The notes under the pieces are model-generated. The model did not search any database. It was not told the DNA's origin and worked only from the letters and a program-made list of their open reading frames with translations. Source: Nematostella vectensis (taxonomy: Eukaryota > Cnidaria > Anthozoa > Actiniaria > Edwardsiidae). From it: a stretch of 64,000 bases of DNA. Positions 29,692 to 41,291 of this stretch are shown here, piece by piece. The stretch lies in NCBI RefSeq assembly GCF_932526225.1, contig NC_064036.1:3349501-3413500 (forward strand), written 5' to 3'. How positions within the stretch are numbered: the first letter of the stretch is position 1; every line of letters begins with the position of its first letter. The position numbers were made by a program, and so were the translations under genes.

Positions 29692-32600
29692 CCGTGAGCA
29701 TAAGTGTGGATGCCATCGTCACGGATGATCCGCTTGTCATCCTCATGAGATAGAGCGACCTTGTTCACCGTTTCAGTGTAAACTTCGTGTTTATGACTTC
29801 TGATGACATTCATCAGTCTCATCTGAGGTTTCTTACCAAATAGGCAATCCTTTTTGTTATCAAAACTGATGCTCTTCTTGACGACAGCTTTCTTAACACC
29901 CTTGCATTTCTTTTCTTCTTCACCTTCATCCATCTTGTATGAGTAAAGTTTGGCTCTCAATCCTACAAATTCTGTAATTTGCTGACCCCCAGCCTCATCT
30001 TTAAACATTCCGATGACTTTCTTGTTCACACCCACCTCAATACCGGATGGGTGACCCTTTGGGTAGTTGCTGCTGTCAAACATGGACCTCACATCCCTGC
30101 TGATGTCCTTGTAAAAGTCTTTCGTCTCGATTTCATACATCGAGGCTGTCCGTATCGGTAAATAAGAGCTTAGCCGCCTCACCATACTTGGGTTTGACAA
30201 AGTTGTAATGGAAATCATACATGAGCGTCTTGCTTATATCCAGGATGGACATACCCAAGTAAACGGGTTTGTTGAAGGTTAACTTTGTCTTCTTCATGTG
30301 AATGGCGACTAGATTCTCGCAAAAGATGGTGCGATGTTGATAGTTCGGATTTGATATGAGCTTTTTGGCCTGCTTCTCGTCCGTCACCAAGCGAATGTCC
30401 ACCCTGTTCCTAATGTTCTCCATGGTTTTCCCAAAGACGGAGTTGTTCATCAACTTGAAGAAGTCCTTCTCAAAATCATTAGTCGCCTTGGCTCTCAGAT
30501 CGGTGTTCAAGTCAATGTAGGGCTCCAGCCACGCAGACTCCTCAAAAGTGACACCCCTGTGAATCTTGGTGACTTTTAGCCCAAAACTCTGAGTCTCATG
30601 GTGGATAACGTACTTTGTCTTGTCGTTGAGGTTGGGGACCAACTTGTCCACCTTGCCTAGCCCGATAGATTCCGGGGCTAGTGGGTAGTCATTGTGTAAG
30701 TCATGTAGGTGGTGGGGGTACTCCAAGTCAACCTCCAGAATGCATGGGCGGTCTCTCCAACCTGACAGCTCTTGGTCACCCATCCACCTGAAACCGTGAG
30801 TCGGTAAAGGGTTGCTCATCGCCCAGCCATACAAATTGTTAGCATCAAGGTAGGTGATATATTTTGTGGGTAGGTTAGGGTCATACTCCTTCATGTAAGG
30901 GTTATTTGCCTCCCCATGTCTGTTGCTTATCATGGAGACACCCCCGCGGATGCCCTTCTCAATCATGAGCAACATGTCATAGTCCGTCAGAAGCTCCAGC
31001 CTCACCTTGGTGGTCTTCAAGGCTGCATCCCAAGCCAGCCCTGGCGCTGTGTAGTACCAAGCGGGGTCCAGATCGTAATTCTTGAGACAAACGTCTCTAA
31101 AGTTCTCGAAAACGTCAGCTAAAAGCAACACATCCGACTCTAGATACAGATTGTGGTAATCCCTCATGGTCCCCATCCCAAAGACCTCCCACACTCTCCG
31201 CGCGTGCAGGTGATCCTCCTCCGATATTTCGGTGCCGTTGAGTATGGAGTGGAATGCCTCTCTCTGTGGGAGCTGTGTTGCGTCGAGCTTGCTAAAGCCG
31301 TCGAACCAGTCGTAAGGGAAAACACCCTTCCTCAACAACAGCTGGAGCTCCTCCCCCTCATAGTACTTCGCCAGGTTTTTGAAGCACTCCCTTGACATGT
31401 TACCTACTAGACTGTCGAGACTGGCCGACATAAACTTGAAACTGTCGATAAATCTGATATCACGTTTAACATCAATCTTGTTGCCCTTCTTGTTCGTGAA
31501 ACTGTCGACCACGACCTGTTTCGTGAAAGAGATATACTTTTCCTCGTTATTAGGTATGCAACTTATCTTACCCTCCGACGCGCCTAGGTTCTTGATAAAC
31601 AAATGACTGTCGTACCCGGACAGGTTGTGGAAGAAAACAGGAAAGAACTTTGGAATTTTGTGATCTAAGTTGCATGCGTTGTGAGCAGCACCTCTGTACT
31701 TCCCTGTAAGGGGGCAATGGTCCAAAACCTTGTCTTCCCCTAATTTACCCTCACAAATGTGGCAGTGAGTGGCGTCGTTATAGGCGATTTTGTCCTTCGG
31801 AGTCATTTTTACCTTCTTAGGGAACCTGAACTTATCGTAAATTTTCTTAATGTCTGACTCCAAAGACTCTACGAAAAGCTGTGGGATATCTTCGTCTGGA
31901 GATTCAGCTGTGTACCGTACAAGCTCGGATGGGGATATATCTCCGTCGAAACACTTGATGAGATAGCAGAAACCAGACGGTTTGTGCTTCTGGTATTGCT
32001 TAGTGAAGCTTTTACTCCCATCTGGGGAGCAAGTGTCTATATTCTCTGTGAAGCTCTCAAAGTCGGCATAGACAACAAAGGGGACACGCATTTTTCTGTT
32101 GTAGTTTTTGAATTTAATGTGGGGTAGATTTCAATCCTTGTCTATCTTAGGCATCTCTATTCTAACCGCTTCATGATTGCCGCAGCATTCAGAATGTTTT
32201 TCTAATGATTGTTTGCATCGAAACGAGTTCAGGCATCTACAGCATAAAAACCGAGTATGATGAAACTTATCAATTTGAGTAGATACTAATCTCATCATAT
32301 TCTTTATCCAGCAGTAATGATTCGTCTCATCATCCGAGATGAGAAGTAAGTTGATTGCATTATCTGGATCCTTCTCGCTGATTCTCAATGGATATACTCC
32401 GTTTTCGTATCCAAACACATTAACCGTATATGGGTTCTGTTTCTCAAACTTGTCAATCTGTTTTAGTGAGACGGGGAACTCTATCCCTGACCAGTCGAAT
32501 TTCTCAGAGTTCTCTATCATTTGTTTATTGAGCCTTTGAGGATCTTTCTCCCTAGGATACACAGCAGAGGTTACTGCCCACATGAAACATTCATGATCGT

Positions 32601-33534
32601 CCTCGTTCCTAACATTGATGACTGCGTGCTTGGTCGCTAGTTTCGACGGCAGCGGAATATAGGAACTTCCCGAAAGCGGCTCAAGGGGATCGATGTTGAT
32701 GTCAAAGTATTCCACTTGATCAAATTGCCACCCTGAGCCCTTTTTTTGGAATTGCTCAACCAATTCGAGTAAATAATTTGCCATCGTATCGAACAAACTG
32801 GAGAAATCGGCCGACTCCGTTACAGTTTCGGGCTTTTCTGTGTGAAAATATCCCAGTTCTTCATCGATCTGGCCTGTAGCTGGATCCTCTTTGATAAACC
32901 TACAAGTAAAGATAAACTTAACTTTGATAGGCTTCTTTTGCCGATCGATGAGCTCTAGGACTTTTGGTTTGATATTAGCGATGAATGTCTTGGGGTCGTA
33001 CCCTTCCTGTCCGGCTATTCCGTGGGTTTTAAGATATCCCTTCAATGCTGTCCGTTGTTCTTTGGGTGTGAAGCGACCTTCTGTTCCCTCGGATATACGC
33101 CTAATCTTCTCCTTCAGACGTTTGACCCGTTTATCTACAGTCTTTTTGATAGGCTCAGGGACATAAGATTGTATCCAGTCCGCAAACTCGTTTAACTCCC
33201 TCTTGATAGAGCCGACCGCCCTGTTCGCGAAGTGCTTGAGTGGACGGACGTGGGAATTTCGTGTGGGCTGGGAGGGTTTGAGAATGGGGACATTAATCTC
33301 AGGTATCGGTTCGTCCAGAACCCTCTCCGATGTGTTGGACGGAATAATGCGAGGTGGTAGTGGTAGCCCTTTGAGAAGTTTAGCCGGAGGGGTTTGTGGT
33401 GGCGCGTTGGTTAGCGCTTCGACGAGTCCGGCTTTTAGCATCCAATAATACCTGGGGATACCCCGCTCCTTGGCGAGGGCTTTCAGATCTCTCACGATGA
33501 GGGCTTTCAGATCTTCAACCGTTCGTTCCTCCAT
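29640..33534 (-). pseudogene. Protein-primed family B DNA polymerase, disrupted
   Basis: The N-terminal ORF (32131-33534) has a SAP-like start, LKHFANRAVGSIKRELNEFA and a C2H2-like finger (FLCCRCLNSF...KHSECCGNH), and stops at TGA 32131-32133. The same frame resumes with exonuclease motif I (YADFES), a Cys/His insert (CHICEGKLG...DHCPLTG), HNLSGYDSHLF, exonuclease III (YLESDVLLLADVF), LDANNLYGWAMSN and MNNSVFGKTMEN, and reaches the catalytic FTDTDSL. There, one extra base near 30141-30143 shifts the frame; the C-terminal part continues in another frame to 29640. This would replicate the element from a terminal protein. Two lesions make this copy inactive as sequenced. The start lies inside the right TIR. 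Confidence 0.9.
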
Positions 33535-33551
33535 TTTATTAAACTGTTCAT

Positions 33552-33560
33552 GTCTTTAAG
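33552..33560 (-). promoter_or_regulatory. Promoter motif, polymerase gene
   Basis: CTTAAAGAC on the minus strand, 18 bases before the ATG, inside the right TIR; same spacing as the TFIIB-like gene. Confidence 0.6.
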
Positions 33561-33606
33561 CCACTTTTCAAAAATTTTTTAGATGTGATCTAAAGTTGGT
33601 TGGTGT

Positions 33607-33642
33607 GTTCGAGAGGCTAGCCCCTCGAGCTCCCCCTAGGTG
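33607..33642 (-). repeat. 36-bp near-palindromic element, copy 5 (right TIR)
   Basis: Counterpart of copy 1 in the right TIR. Confidence 0.9.
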
Positions 33643-33719
33643 CGATACGTGACAAATGATTGGCAGGTGGGCGTGGCTATCACGTAACAAATGATTGACG
33701 GGTAGGTGTGGCTGCGCGC

Positions 33720-33730
33720 GCGCATGCGCA
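33720..33730. promoter_or_regulatory. NRF-1-like palindrome in right TIR
   Basis: GCGCATGCGCA, the mirror of the left TIR site, about 190 bp upstream of the polymerase start codon. Confidence 0.45.
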
Positions 33731-33798
33731 GACCGCGATCAAAAAAACTTTCGCGCGGTTGATCAAATTTTGCGCCAGCTGCGCCAAAACACTACTAC

Positions 33799-33804
33799 TG
33801 TTTT
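33799..33804. repeat. Target site duplication, right
   Basis: TGTTTT after the right terminus; its first T may belong to the element instead. It is followed by GTATACC exactly as at the empty sites. Confidence 0.88.
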
Positions 33805-36370
33805 GTATACCACTTTTTCTTAGGTATGGGGCTCCGCTCACGCGGCGCTTCGCTATAAATGGCCGAGTCTAGCTTGGTCTGTAAAAGCCATGCCAATGTT
33901 GAGAGGTGCATTAAAAAGGATTCTTCAGCGAAGGATACCTCGCGCTAAAATGAAGAGCATTCCAAGGATTAGACGCGTCGCAGTGCAGAAGACAACTACC
34001 TTATTGCACTTAATTTTCGTGACTTCAAAATTTTGCGATGGCGATATTTCGCGACACTTTATTTTTCGCGATTTCGCTGTTTTCGTAAGGTCACTTTATT
34101 TTCCCGATGTCACGATTTTAGGACAATAAAATCAAGCTAAAGAAGGGGAATTGAAATGTGCTTTAAAATCATCAAAACTGTAACAATTTGTAACGAAAAC
34201 ATTAGTGGGCTGAATCTAGTTCCACAAAAATCTATAAATACACTTCAGAATTGTCCAACTCAACCCCTTACGGTACTATATGTACATTAGACGACTAAAA
34301 AGACACGGTAGGTGTTTCCATAAACAGTTAAAGATTCAAACGGTTAACTTTTCACCCAAAGGCTTTTTGTATACTCGTGACACTTTTGAATGGCCCAGGG
34401 TAAGCTAAACAAGTAAGGCTAGTATGATCTACTGACATCTTTCCAATGACATCATGCCTACTAACACTAGCGAGAAAAGACAAAAGCGGAGACGTAAGTG
34501 CTTCCCGCGGGTGTGGAAATCAGTGCGTTTAGTGGACCCAAGCGAAGAAGAAGCGGATGAAAAAACGAAACGGTCCCTTTTTCTTCTCTTCTCCGCTTGG
34601 CTCTCCTGCGCAAAGATTTTCACGGGCGTGTAAGCTCGCTTCATTCTCCATCTAGACCACTAGGCTTGGCCGCCTTGGTCACCACACCCTAATAATCTGG
34701 TCGCCTAGTTTGGTCATCACAGGGTGAACAAACTGTGAAGGGTTCATTTTGGCTCCTCGTGGGCACTGGAACAGTCTTGAAAATGTCTCAAAATTGGAGG
34801 CGGTAACCGTTGATCTGCGAAAAAAAAACAAGTGCGGAAAAGAATCCATTAAGTTGACGGGTTTGATTTTCCTACCTTTTAGGGTATGAAATTCTATTAA
34901 CTGTTTTCCCTTATCGGGTGTCAAGATTTTTTCCGCTTCTGCTATCCCATAAGGGGATCATCATGTGGATAATCTTAATCTGACAACTGGACGTGAATGT
35001 ATTCAGAAAAGAGATGTACTCGATGGTGGCGTCTAAGGTAATTCCCTTGAATTGCACTGCGCACCCCTTCTGCGCATAGTGGCGCGCGCTGTTTGTTCGA
35101 ATTTTCCGGTATTAAGTGCGCGCGCGCGCCACAGTTGTACAAGAAAACACAGCAAAAGGCGCGTGTTTTTTTAGTTAAAATCGCTTTGACAGAAAAACTA
35201 AGTCGGTTACCCCCATTTTTTATTTACTCAAATAGTTAAATATAAACTACAAAATAGCTGATGTCGTACCAGGGTGTGAGTCGTCTTGTTTGTGAGTCTT
35301 GTCCTGCACTTGTGAAAGGGTGCGCCCGCAATCAGAGTCGACTCTCATCCCATTCTCTTAATAAATCTCTATTCAAAGTCTTAGCAATCTACACTATTCT
35401 ACGTTTTATCGGACATGAAAATTAACTCTGAATGATCAGCAGAAACCCATGAGTTACGTGCTTATATGTATCTTTTTGTTTAATGATTATTGTAAGGCTT
35501 TCCACTTTGGATCTAAATGCAACATAAGGGTGTGCTTCATATCATCCAAACAGTCCGTATCCACAATCCGTGCACACTGCGTACCCCAGCCTCCCATGTA
35601 CGTGCACATAACATTTTTAACATTGTATCACTAGCGCCTCTCAGTGTACGTACTGAGTGCGCCTCTAGTGTACGTACTGAATTAACTGTTTACTCTCTCA
35701 GTGGTAAAGTGGAAGGGAGACTTCGCTGTGGAAGCTACATCATGGTAACTGTGGCGGATACCAATGTCTACCTGGTCGTGCTGGACGGCGGGTATTGTCA
35801 GATTCTACTGTCAAGTGTAAATCGGTAAGTGCTGATGAATGACTGCTAGCCATCTCAGCTTAAATACAGCGTAGGTAGGCAGCAGCCCTACAGGCTGGTT
35901 TTTACGCGACATATATAAACAGAATGATTAGCTAATAAATACAAAAAGCCCAAATAGTCGTGTTCGTGAACCAGAAGAATGAATACAATACACCTAAAAC
36001 TGGAATTCGACTCTGCCAAAGACTTCTCCAGGGTAGTGTTTATACTAAAGCTCTAACATTTTTTATTGTAATTGTTCGTATCGCTATGTTGATGCTTTGC
36101 CGAGATAATAACTTTCCCTCCCATTACCTCGTGATCTACCTACAAATTCTTTGAAACCCCGCCGGATCTGTTAAAGACGCGCCAACCCAACTGCTGGTCT
36201 TGTAAGGGACTCGGGAACCCCTTGCAGTATTGACAAACGCAATGGTCAGCTATTATTTGGGGAATATGTGATGCAAGACAGCTTGTCTCGGGCCTCAGGA
36301 TGGCGAGGCATCTACAATTTTTTTCCGCATCGTTTCTCTATTATACAGCAAAGAGTTGGTTTTTGATTGT
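33805..36370. other. Unit 2 spacer after the Polinton
   Basis: Continues unit 2 from the target site and matches 6863-9420. The candidate exon of unit 1 is frameshifted here (35702-35824). No gene seen. Confidence 0.55.
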
Positions 36371-38360
36371 TTAGATCTCCGCTCCAAACCAGTAGTTTGT
36401 CGTTGCCTGACTGGTAGACGAGCAGCGAAAATTCGAGTTTGCGTACTCATACAAGCCAAAGTTGTCTTGACTGCTTACGCTTCCAGCAGTTGGAGGAAAA
36501 GTGCAGGAGAAACTTTTTGTGCTGTCATGATGAAATATCGCCGAACTCGACTGGACGAATAATGCTGTGCATTCAGTACAGTTATGACCCATTACGTTGA
36601 TGTACTCAACTTTACCACACTTTGGTGAACCGTAGAATGTAAGCAAATCCATCTCGCTCATTCTCGCTCTTAAATAATCCCGGTAATCGATGGTTTTCAC
36701 TTCAAAGTCACAAGTCACTCTCCAGTGGGTGGACACTTGTTGAAGCCATTCCATTCTGGGTTTGGAAAGTCTGTACGCCTCCCAGTTAGGGCTATCTTCT
36801 GAGAGAGAGCCATCATCTAAGAAGGGAATTGAGAAGAACTCGGGCATAGCGTGGTTTGCATAGCTGAAAGATAAAACCAGTGTCCAGGCCTTCCCGGCCT
36901 CTGATGTGAAGTCGCAGTAGACTGGGTACCAGTTGTGATGAGTATCTTGTAGGTAGTAAAGGCCGTTTTGCGTCACGCCGTACTTGAAGTGGTCGCTACA
37001 TTGCTTGAACAGCATCTGAAATGGTCAGGTGGACAATTTTTCTTTTTAAGATTTCCAAAACTTGCGTTCCTTATAGACTCATTAATTGAGGTGACGGTGG
37101 ACATTTTAAAAGTCTGTATCAGATTTTAAGTGTGTTTTAGGGATCTTATATTTCGAATATTGAGGTATCTTGCAATATAGGGATTATATTATTTTTTTCT
37201 GGATTGACATTTTATTTCATAATACGGAAGAAAATTTTTCTAGGCTATAATCGTTAATAAATTTAGTATTTGTTTGGAAGTATTTTGTTAAACCCTTTCC
37301 AAATTTGGAAATCGAGAATGACGAAATGAAAAGTCATAAGTGAATAAGCAAAACTAGGGGGATATCATGTTTTTTAATCTCAATACATCACAATTTACAT
37401 TGCATCATGTTTCAAAAACGAATCTTAAATGCACATAATTAATCAAGAAGTCAGGTATATCACCAAGTAGTTGTACAATTTGGTGATCTCTCTCTAATGA
37501 GTCACTTTTTCCTATAATTTCTGAAATATCTGTCCATAAAATTTTCAAGATCGCAAAATATTTTTTTCACGTTTCAAGAAAAGCGCGGTAAAAGAATGAA
37601 AAACTGAGTTTTTAGTCTACAAAAAATGTTGATTTAATCATTGTAAGGTTTAAATAATGTCGGGGCCAGAAAAATGTGCGTATACATATACGTGCATAAA
37701 ATATTGTGTAATGCTTATTTATAATACTTGATAAAGAAATCATTTCTTTCGCTTGTTTATCTTATTTTGCATATTACTAATATCTACTTGAAGCTTACTT
37801 TGACTTCTAAATTGTTTCAGAAAGATACTTTTGTGGTGAAATTCATCTCCGTCAAGGGCGTGCATTTAACTTTCCACAGGAAATCTAAATTTTTCGCTTA
37901 AAGTTAAAAAGGCGTTAATTGTAAACTGAACATTTAGCTGTTCTTTCTGTTCTTTTTCAATTAAAATCTGCGTTTTAAGGAACGGTGACTTTGTGCTTAC
38001 CGTTTGGTCCAGTACTTGAGTAAACACTGTCTTCGAGGCGGGCTCCATTTGCTCGAGTTGTTCGATCAATGATCCCGACACTCCGATGCTATTCAACTCG
38101 CAAATCATAGAAGTGGTGATATAATTGTACGACTTGCAGCGCGGGAAGAGCTTCAGACACTCCTGGGCACACGAGACGAGGCTCGGAGATGGCACGGCCT
38201 TGATAGCGGAGCCCTTGAGCTCTTTGTCGGGGTAGGCAAGTGAGGGAATGCTGTTACGGTAAACTTGGTGCATGTCTTGCTTGGTGTTTCCCTGCACCAT
38301 CAGCGAGAGAAAGAGAAAGAGAAAGAGGCTTAAGAATCGAAACAAAGTAAGAACTACCAT
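36371..38360 (-). CDS. PAN/apple plus fibrinogen-like secreted protein, B/A mosaic copy 4
   Basis: Exons 38001-38360 and 36371-37015, with an intron of 985 bp. Exon 2 and the adjoining intron follow B copy 2, with changes such as CTALFVQSS. The 5' end of exon 1 and the upstream region follow A-type copies (MVVLTLFRFLSLFLFLFLSL), so the gene looks recombinant. A one-base deletion between 38361 and 38383 takes the upstream ATG at 38383 out of frame, leaving a nine-codon upstream ORF (MCADFLQEW, then stop). The start therefore has to be the ATG at 38360, which suggests that this internal ATG may be the true start in all copies. Confidence 0.72.
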
Positions 38361-38527
38361 TCTTGCAGGAAATCGGCACACATCTAGCAGTCGTAAGATA
38401 TTTTGTGTCGTGTCTCATCTTAAATGAGACTGACTGCCTTTTATTAGTTTTTAGACCGCCGCTGACAACCAATCACCTTCGCCTTCCTTGCAGAGCGTGT
38501 ACAGGATATTGCAGGGAAAACTACAAT
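38361..38527. promoter_or_regulatory. 5' region of copy 4 with GTCTCAT hairpin
   Basis: Contains the out-of-frame ATG at 38383 and the inverted repeat GTCTCAT...ATGAGAC, shared with the A copies at 16210 and 42826 but not with copy 2. Confidence 0.4.
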
Positions 38528-39228
38528 CCAAAATTACCGTCACCACTAGAGACGGTAATTTCAGTTAATGGAGCCGGAGCCAGGCTCAAAGGTCACTCAT
38601 AAATTATATCGTACGAGTACACGTATCATGCTACGATAGCACAGGTATTACTCAATATGTTTCACGTGAGATACCTTACTATACACGTTCTTAAAATTCT
38701 TATTGGTCGCTATCTACCTATATAAAGCGCCACACCTAAAGTAAAGTCATTCGCTCTTTCGCTTCATAAGCTACGGGTACTGTAAAGAAACATTTGCCCA
38801 CCCTCCCTCCCTTTTACTGACAGGTTTCTTTGTGTGTACAGGCAGTGTTAGCTTGGCGATCAACTGTAAACAAGTATTAACTTAGTCATTGCTTTATTAT
38901 TAAAATAAACCGGGGAGTATCTCCGAGAGTCTGCGGTTAGTTCTGTCTGACGACTTCCCCAAGCGGGGTTTGTTTGCTATAAGGTGTGCTTGTGCGTTTG
39001 TGGACCAGCCAATACTCTCGTCCGATCCTTCACGCGGAGTATAGGGGAGATGAATGAGGCCTGAAGGTCATATGCTTACACTACAGTTGCTACGTCACGC
39101 GCTAGTCGTCACGTCACGCTAACTCGCTTTCGATCGGTCTGTCTCCCCCCATATTCTGCCATAGTCGTGCCTAGTGTATTCATTGCGTTGCAAAGCGGGC
39201 ATTTCCTTTTCACGCGTAAAGCGACATT
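38528..39228. mobile_element. 701-bp insertion of unknown class
   Basis: Interrupts ACAATTAGCTTATTG, which is continuous at 2007, 16345 and 42964; AAT flanks both sides as a 3-bp duplication. The left end folds into a perfect 10-bp hairpin (AATTACCGTC/GACGGTAATT, 38532-38560). Inside are a TATA-like box (TATATAAAGCGCC, about 38722) and AATAAA (about 38905), which recalls a transcribed LTR, but no TG...CA ends are seen. No ORF. Confidence 0.55.
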
Positions 39229-40952
39229 AATTAGCTTATTGCGAACAACTGTGCCAGCCCGTACGCACCCATGAAATAAGACAACATTTCTAGTAAACTC
39301 AGCCTTATTTTCTTAGTCATTTTAATTATTTTTAGATTAATTTTGAAATTATTTATTCGTGGTTTATTGTCTGTATTTTGAGCTTCCTATTTATCCCTCG
39401 ATCTGTGAGCCGTACGTCTTGCGTAATTACGCAAGTAATTACTTCAGTCGCTGTTTTGACTAACTGTACGACATTAAAACCATACTGTTTGATGACAGAT
39501 TTGTTATAACTTTAGCTTTGCGATAGTTTTCTTAGCATTTGCCAAAATGTGACAGTTCGCCGGTAAAAAGCCGCCATTTCAAAACAAACTAGACCCTGCG
39601 CGCAGGGTTGACTGGGATATTTGAGAAATTCATATGCATACTGTATGAGGAATTGCAATTTGTTTTAGTCACTGTGCTGTGACATGTATAACAAAAAATT
39701 ATTTTTTTTTCTACTATTAAAAAACATTTAATTATTAAAGCAATGTTAACACTGATTTGGGCAATTTATGTAAGTAACACAAGCTTTCCCGGCGGGGAAG
39801 GGGACCCCATAAAAGGCTGTAAACCAAAGTTATTCATTATTATGAACAATATAATGGTCTCCATTGTTTATTATTTCACTTGTAAACACAAAGTAAACAA
39901 CAAGACCATTCATGCTATTACATTGTTTAAACAAACATATTTTGGTGCCAAATGAGAGGGCCATATGTAATACCTGGATGTATAACAGGATATTAAATTG
40001 GTAGAAGTCTAGTTCTATCGTGTATTTAACCAAATGATATCTCATTGGGGGTAGACGGCATAGGCTAGCCAAGAAAAGAAAGTCATAGTGGAGCTGTAAC
40101 CGTTATAGAATACAGGCAAACTTGAAATATGTTTCATATTATGGTAAATTTGCCGTTACAACCAAAATGAGCCATAATGAGTACTGTTAAACTGTTTTTA
40201 TTGTTTATGGCAATTTTTTCATTCGCTGTGTCTACTTGCACGGCTTCCGGTAAAGGAGGGAAAAAACTAGCTGCACGGCTGTCTCCAGTTTTCTTGCGTA
40301 CGTCATTTAAAATATTTGAGCGTTTTAATTGGACAACACTAAAATGGTTTCCAATCACGCCACCCTCACAGGGCTCTTGACCAATCAAAAACCGCCAAAA
40401 TGTAATTCCGTTTGAATGATAGACGAGATTGACGAGAGTAACCAGAACGAACATTTTATGTATCTCTGATGTAGCACCTTTATTTGTATAAGCGCTTCGC
40501 CTCTATAAATTGATGTTTTTCCTGCTTTATCGATAATACGTTTAATACCGTCCTCTTTTATGTAACTCGTTCCAGTCCCCTAACACCCAAGTGGCGTGCC
40601 CGGCTATCGCTCGTAACAAGCCTGAGGCAAAGGTCGCTTGCAAAAAACCGGAATCGGACACAACGTTATTGAACGGACTCCGGACCCCCCCTTTCAGTAC
40701 CACGCCCTCTATCAACAGCCGCCGGACAAAAGGTGGCTCTAGCCGGACACTGTGCGACCACATCCTGCTATTGCTTGCCTGCTTCTTGTCATTAATGCTT
40801 AGATAACATGTAGTTACCATGGACGAAGATGACGTTACACATAACGGCATGGTTGCCATGGATACAAGTTACAGCAAAGCTTGTAACCAGCTTACCTTAC
40901 TGGTCAATTGTTTTAGCGCAGACGTAAGGTAGCATAGGACTACCACATTTTA
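39229..40952. other. Unit 2 end, no gene seen
   Basis: The first part matches the upstream flank of A copies and the last part matches 13690-14340; the switch is near 40290. It joins two segments that are not adjacent in unit 1. Confidence 0.55.
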
Positions 40953-41291
40953 TAATCAAAGAGGATGACCACTTTGCTGCCCTTGGCAGAAAAATAATGT
41001 GTGCACTCGTAGCTCAACGCATCCCACAAAACAAAGAGTGATGTACAAAGAAAGCACAAAAAGAAACAAAGTAAAATGTGATTAATAAAAATGTAATATG
41101 CTGAAGTGCTATTACTTGTACGCGAGGTTTGCCATTTATTTGCACATTGCTTAGAAACTTTGCAGTTGAATCACGAAAAAAAAAAAAGAAAGCTGGACGT
41201 CGTCGTTGTCGTCGTTGTGTTATTTATACGTCTTTTAGGACACACGCATCAATTTTCTCATCCTCAATGGATGAAGGTGCGGCCAATTTCT

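Larger units (their letters stand above)
18778..33799. mobile_element. Polinton/Maverick element
   Basis: 15,022 bp, bounded by inverted repeats that begin AGTAGTAGTGTTTTGGCGC and end with the complement ...CTACTACT. The host sequence TGTTTT flanks both ends (the T at 33799 is shared with the terminus, so the duplication is 5 or 6 bp; Polintons usually make 6). It encodes the diagnostic Polinton set: integrase, packaging ATPase, major capsid protein and protein-primed polymerase B, plus small membrane proteins. Unusual points: the integrase lies inside the element, between capsid and polymerase genes, and the left end holds a TFIIB, ankyrin and Cys/His-repeat cassette. I see no adenovirus-type cysteine protease. 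Capsid and polymerase genes carry disabling changes, while the two TIRs differ at only about four sites, so the copy is fairly young but probably no longer autonomous. Confidence 0.96.
33513..33799 (-). repeat. Right terminal inverted repeat of the Polinton
   Basis: Inverted partner of 18778-19063. It supplies the promoter and the first codons (MEERTVE) of the polymerase gene. One of its two CAATCATTTG repeats reads GTTACGTG where the left has GTCACGTG. Confidence 0.95.
14341..40952. repeat. Segmental duplication unit 2, split by a Polinton
   Basis: Second tandem unit, about 11.6 kb once the 15-kb Polinton (18778-33799) is removed. Order: A-type gene copy 3, CRE-rich repeats, Polinton, the segment equivalent to 6862-9420, and B-type gene copy 4. 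The stretch 38380-40280 resembles the 5' flank of A-type genes, not that of B copy 2, so this end is a mosaic. The stretch 40290-40952 matches 13690-14340. Confidence 0.85.

Noticed and set aside
38528-39228. Solo LTR
   Set aside because: TATA-like and AATAAA words fit, but there are no TG...CA ends and the duplication is 3 bp, so I left it unclassified.
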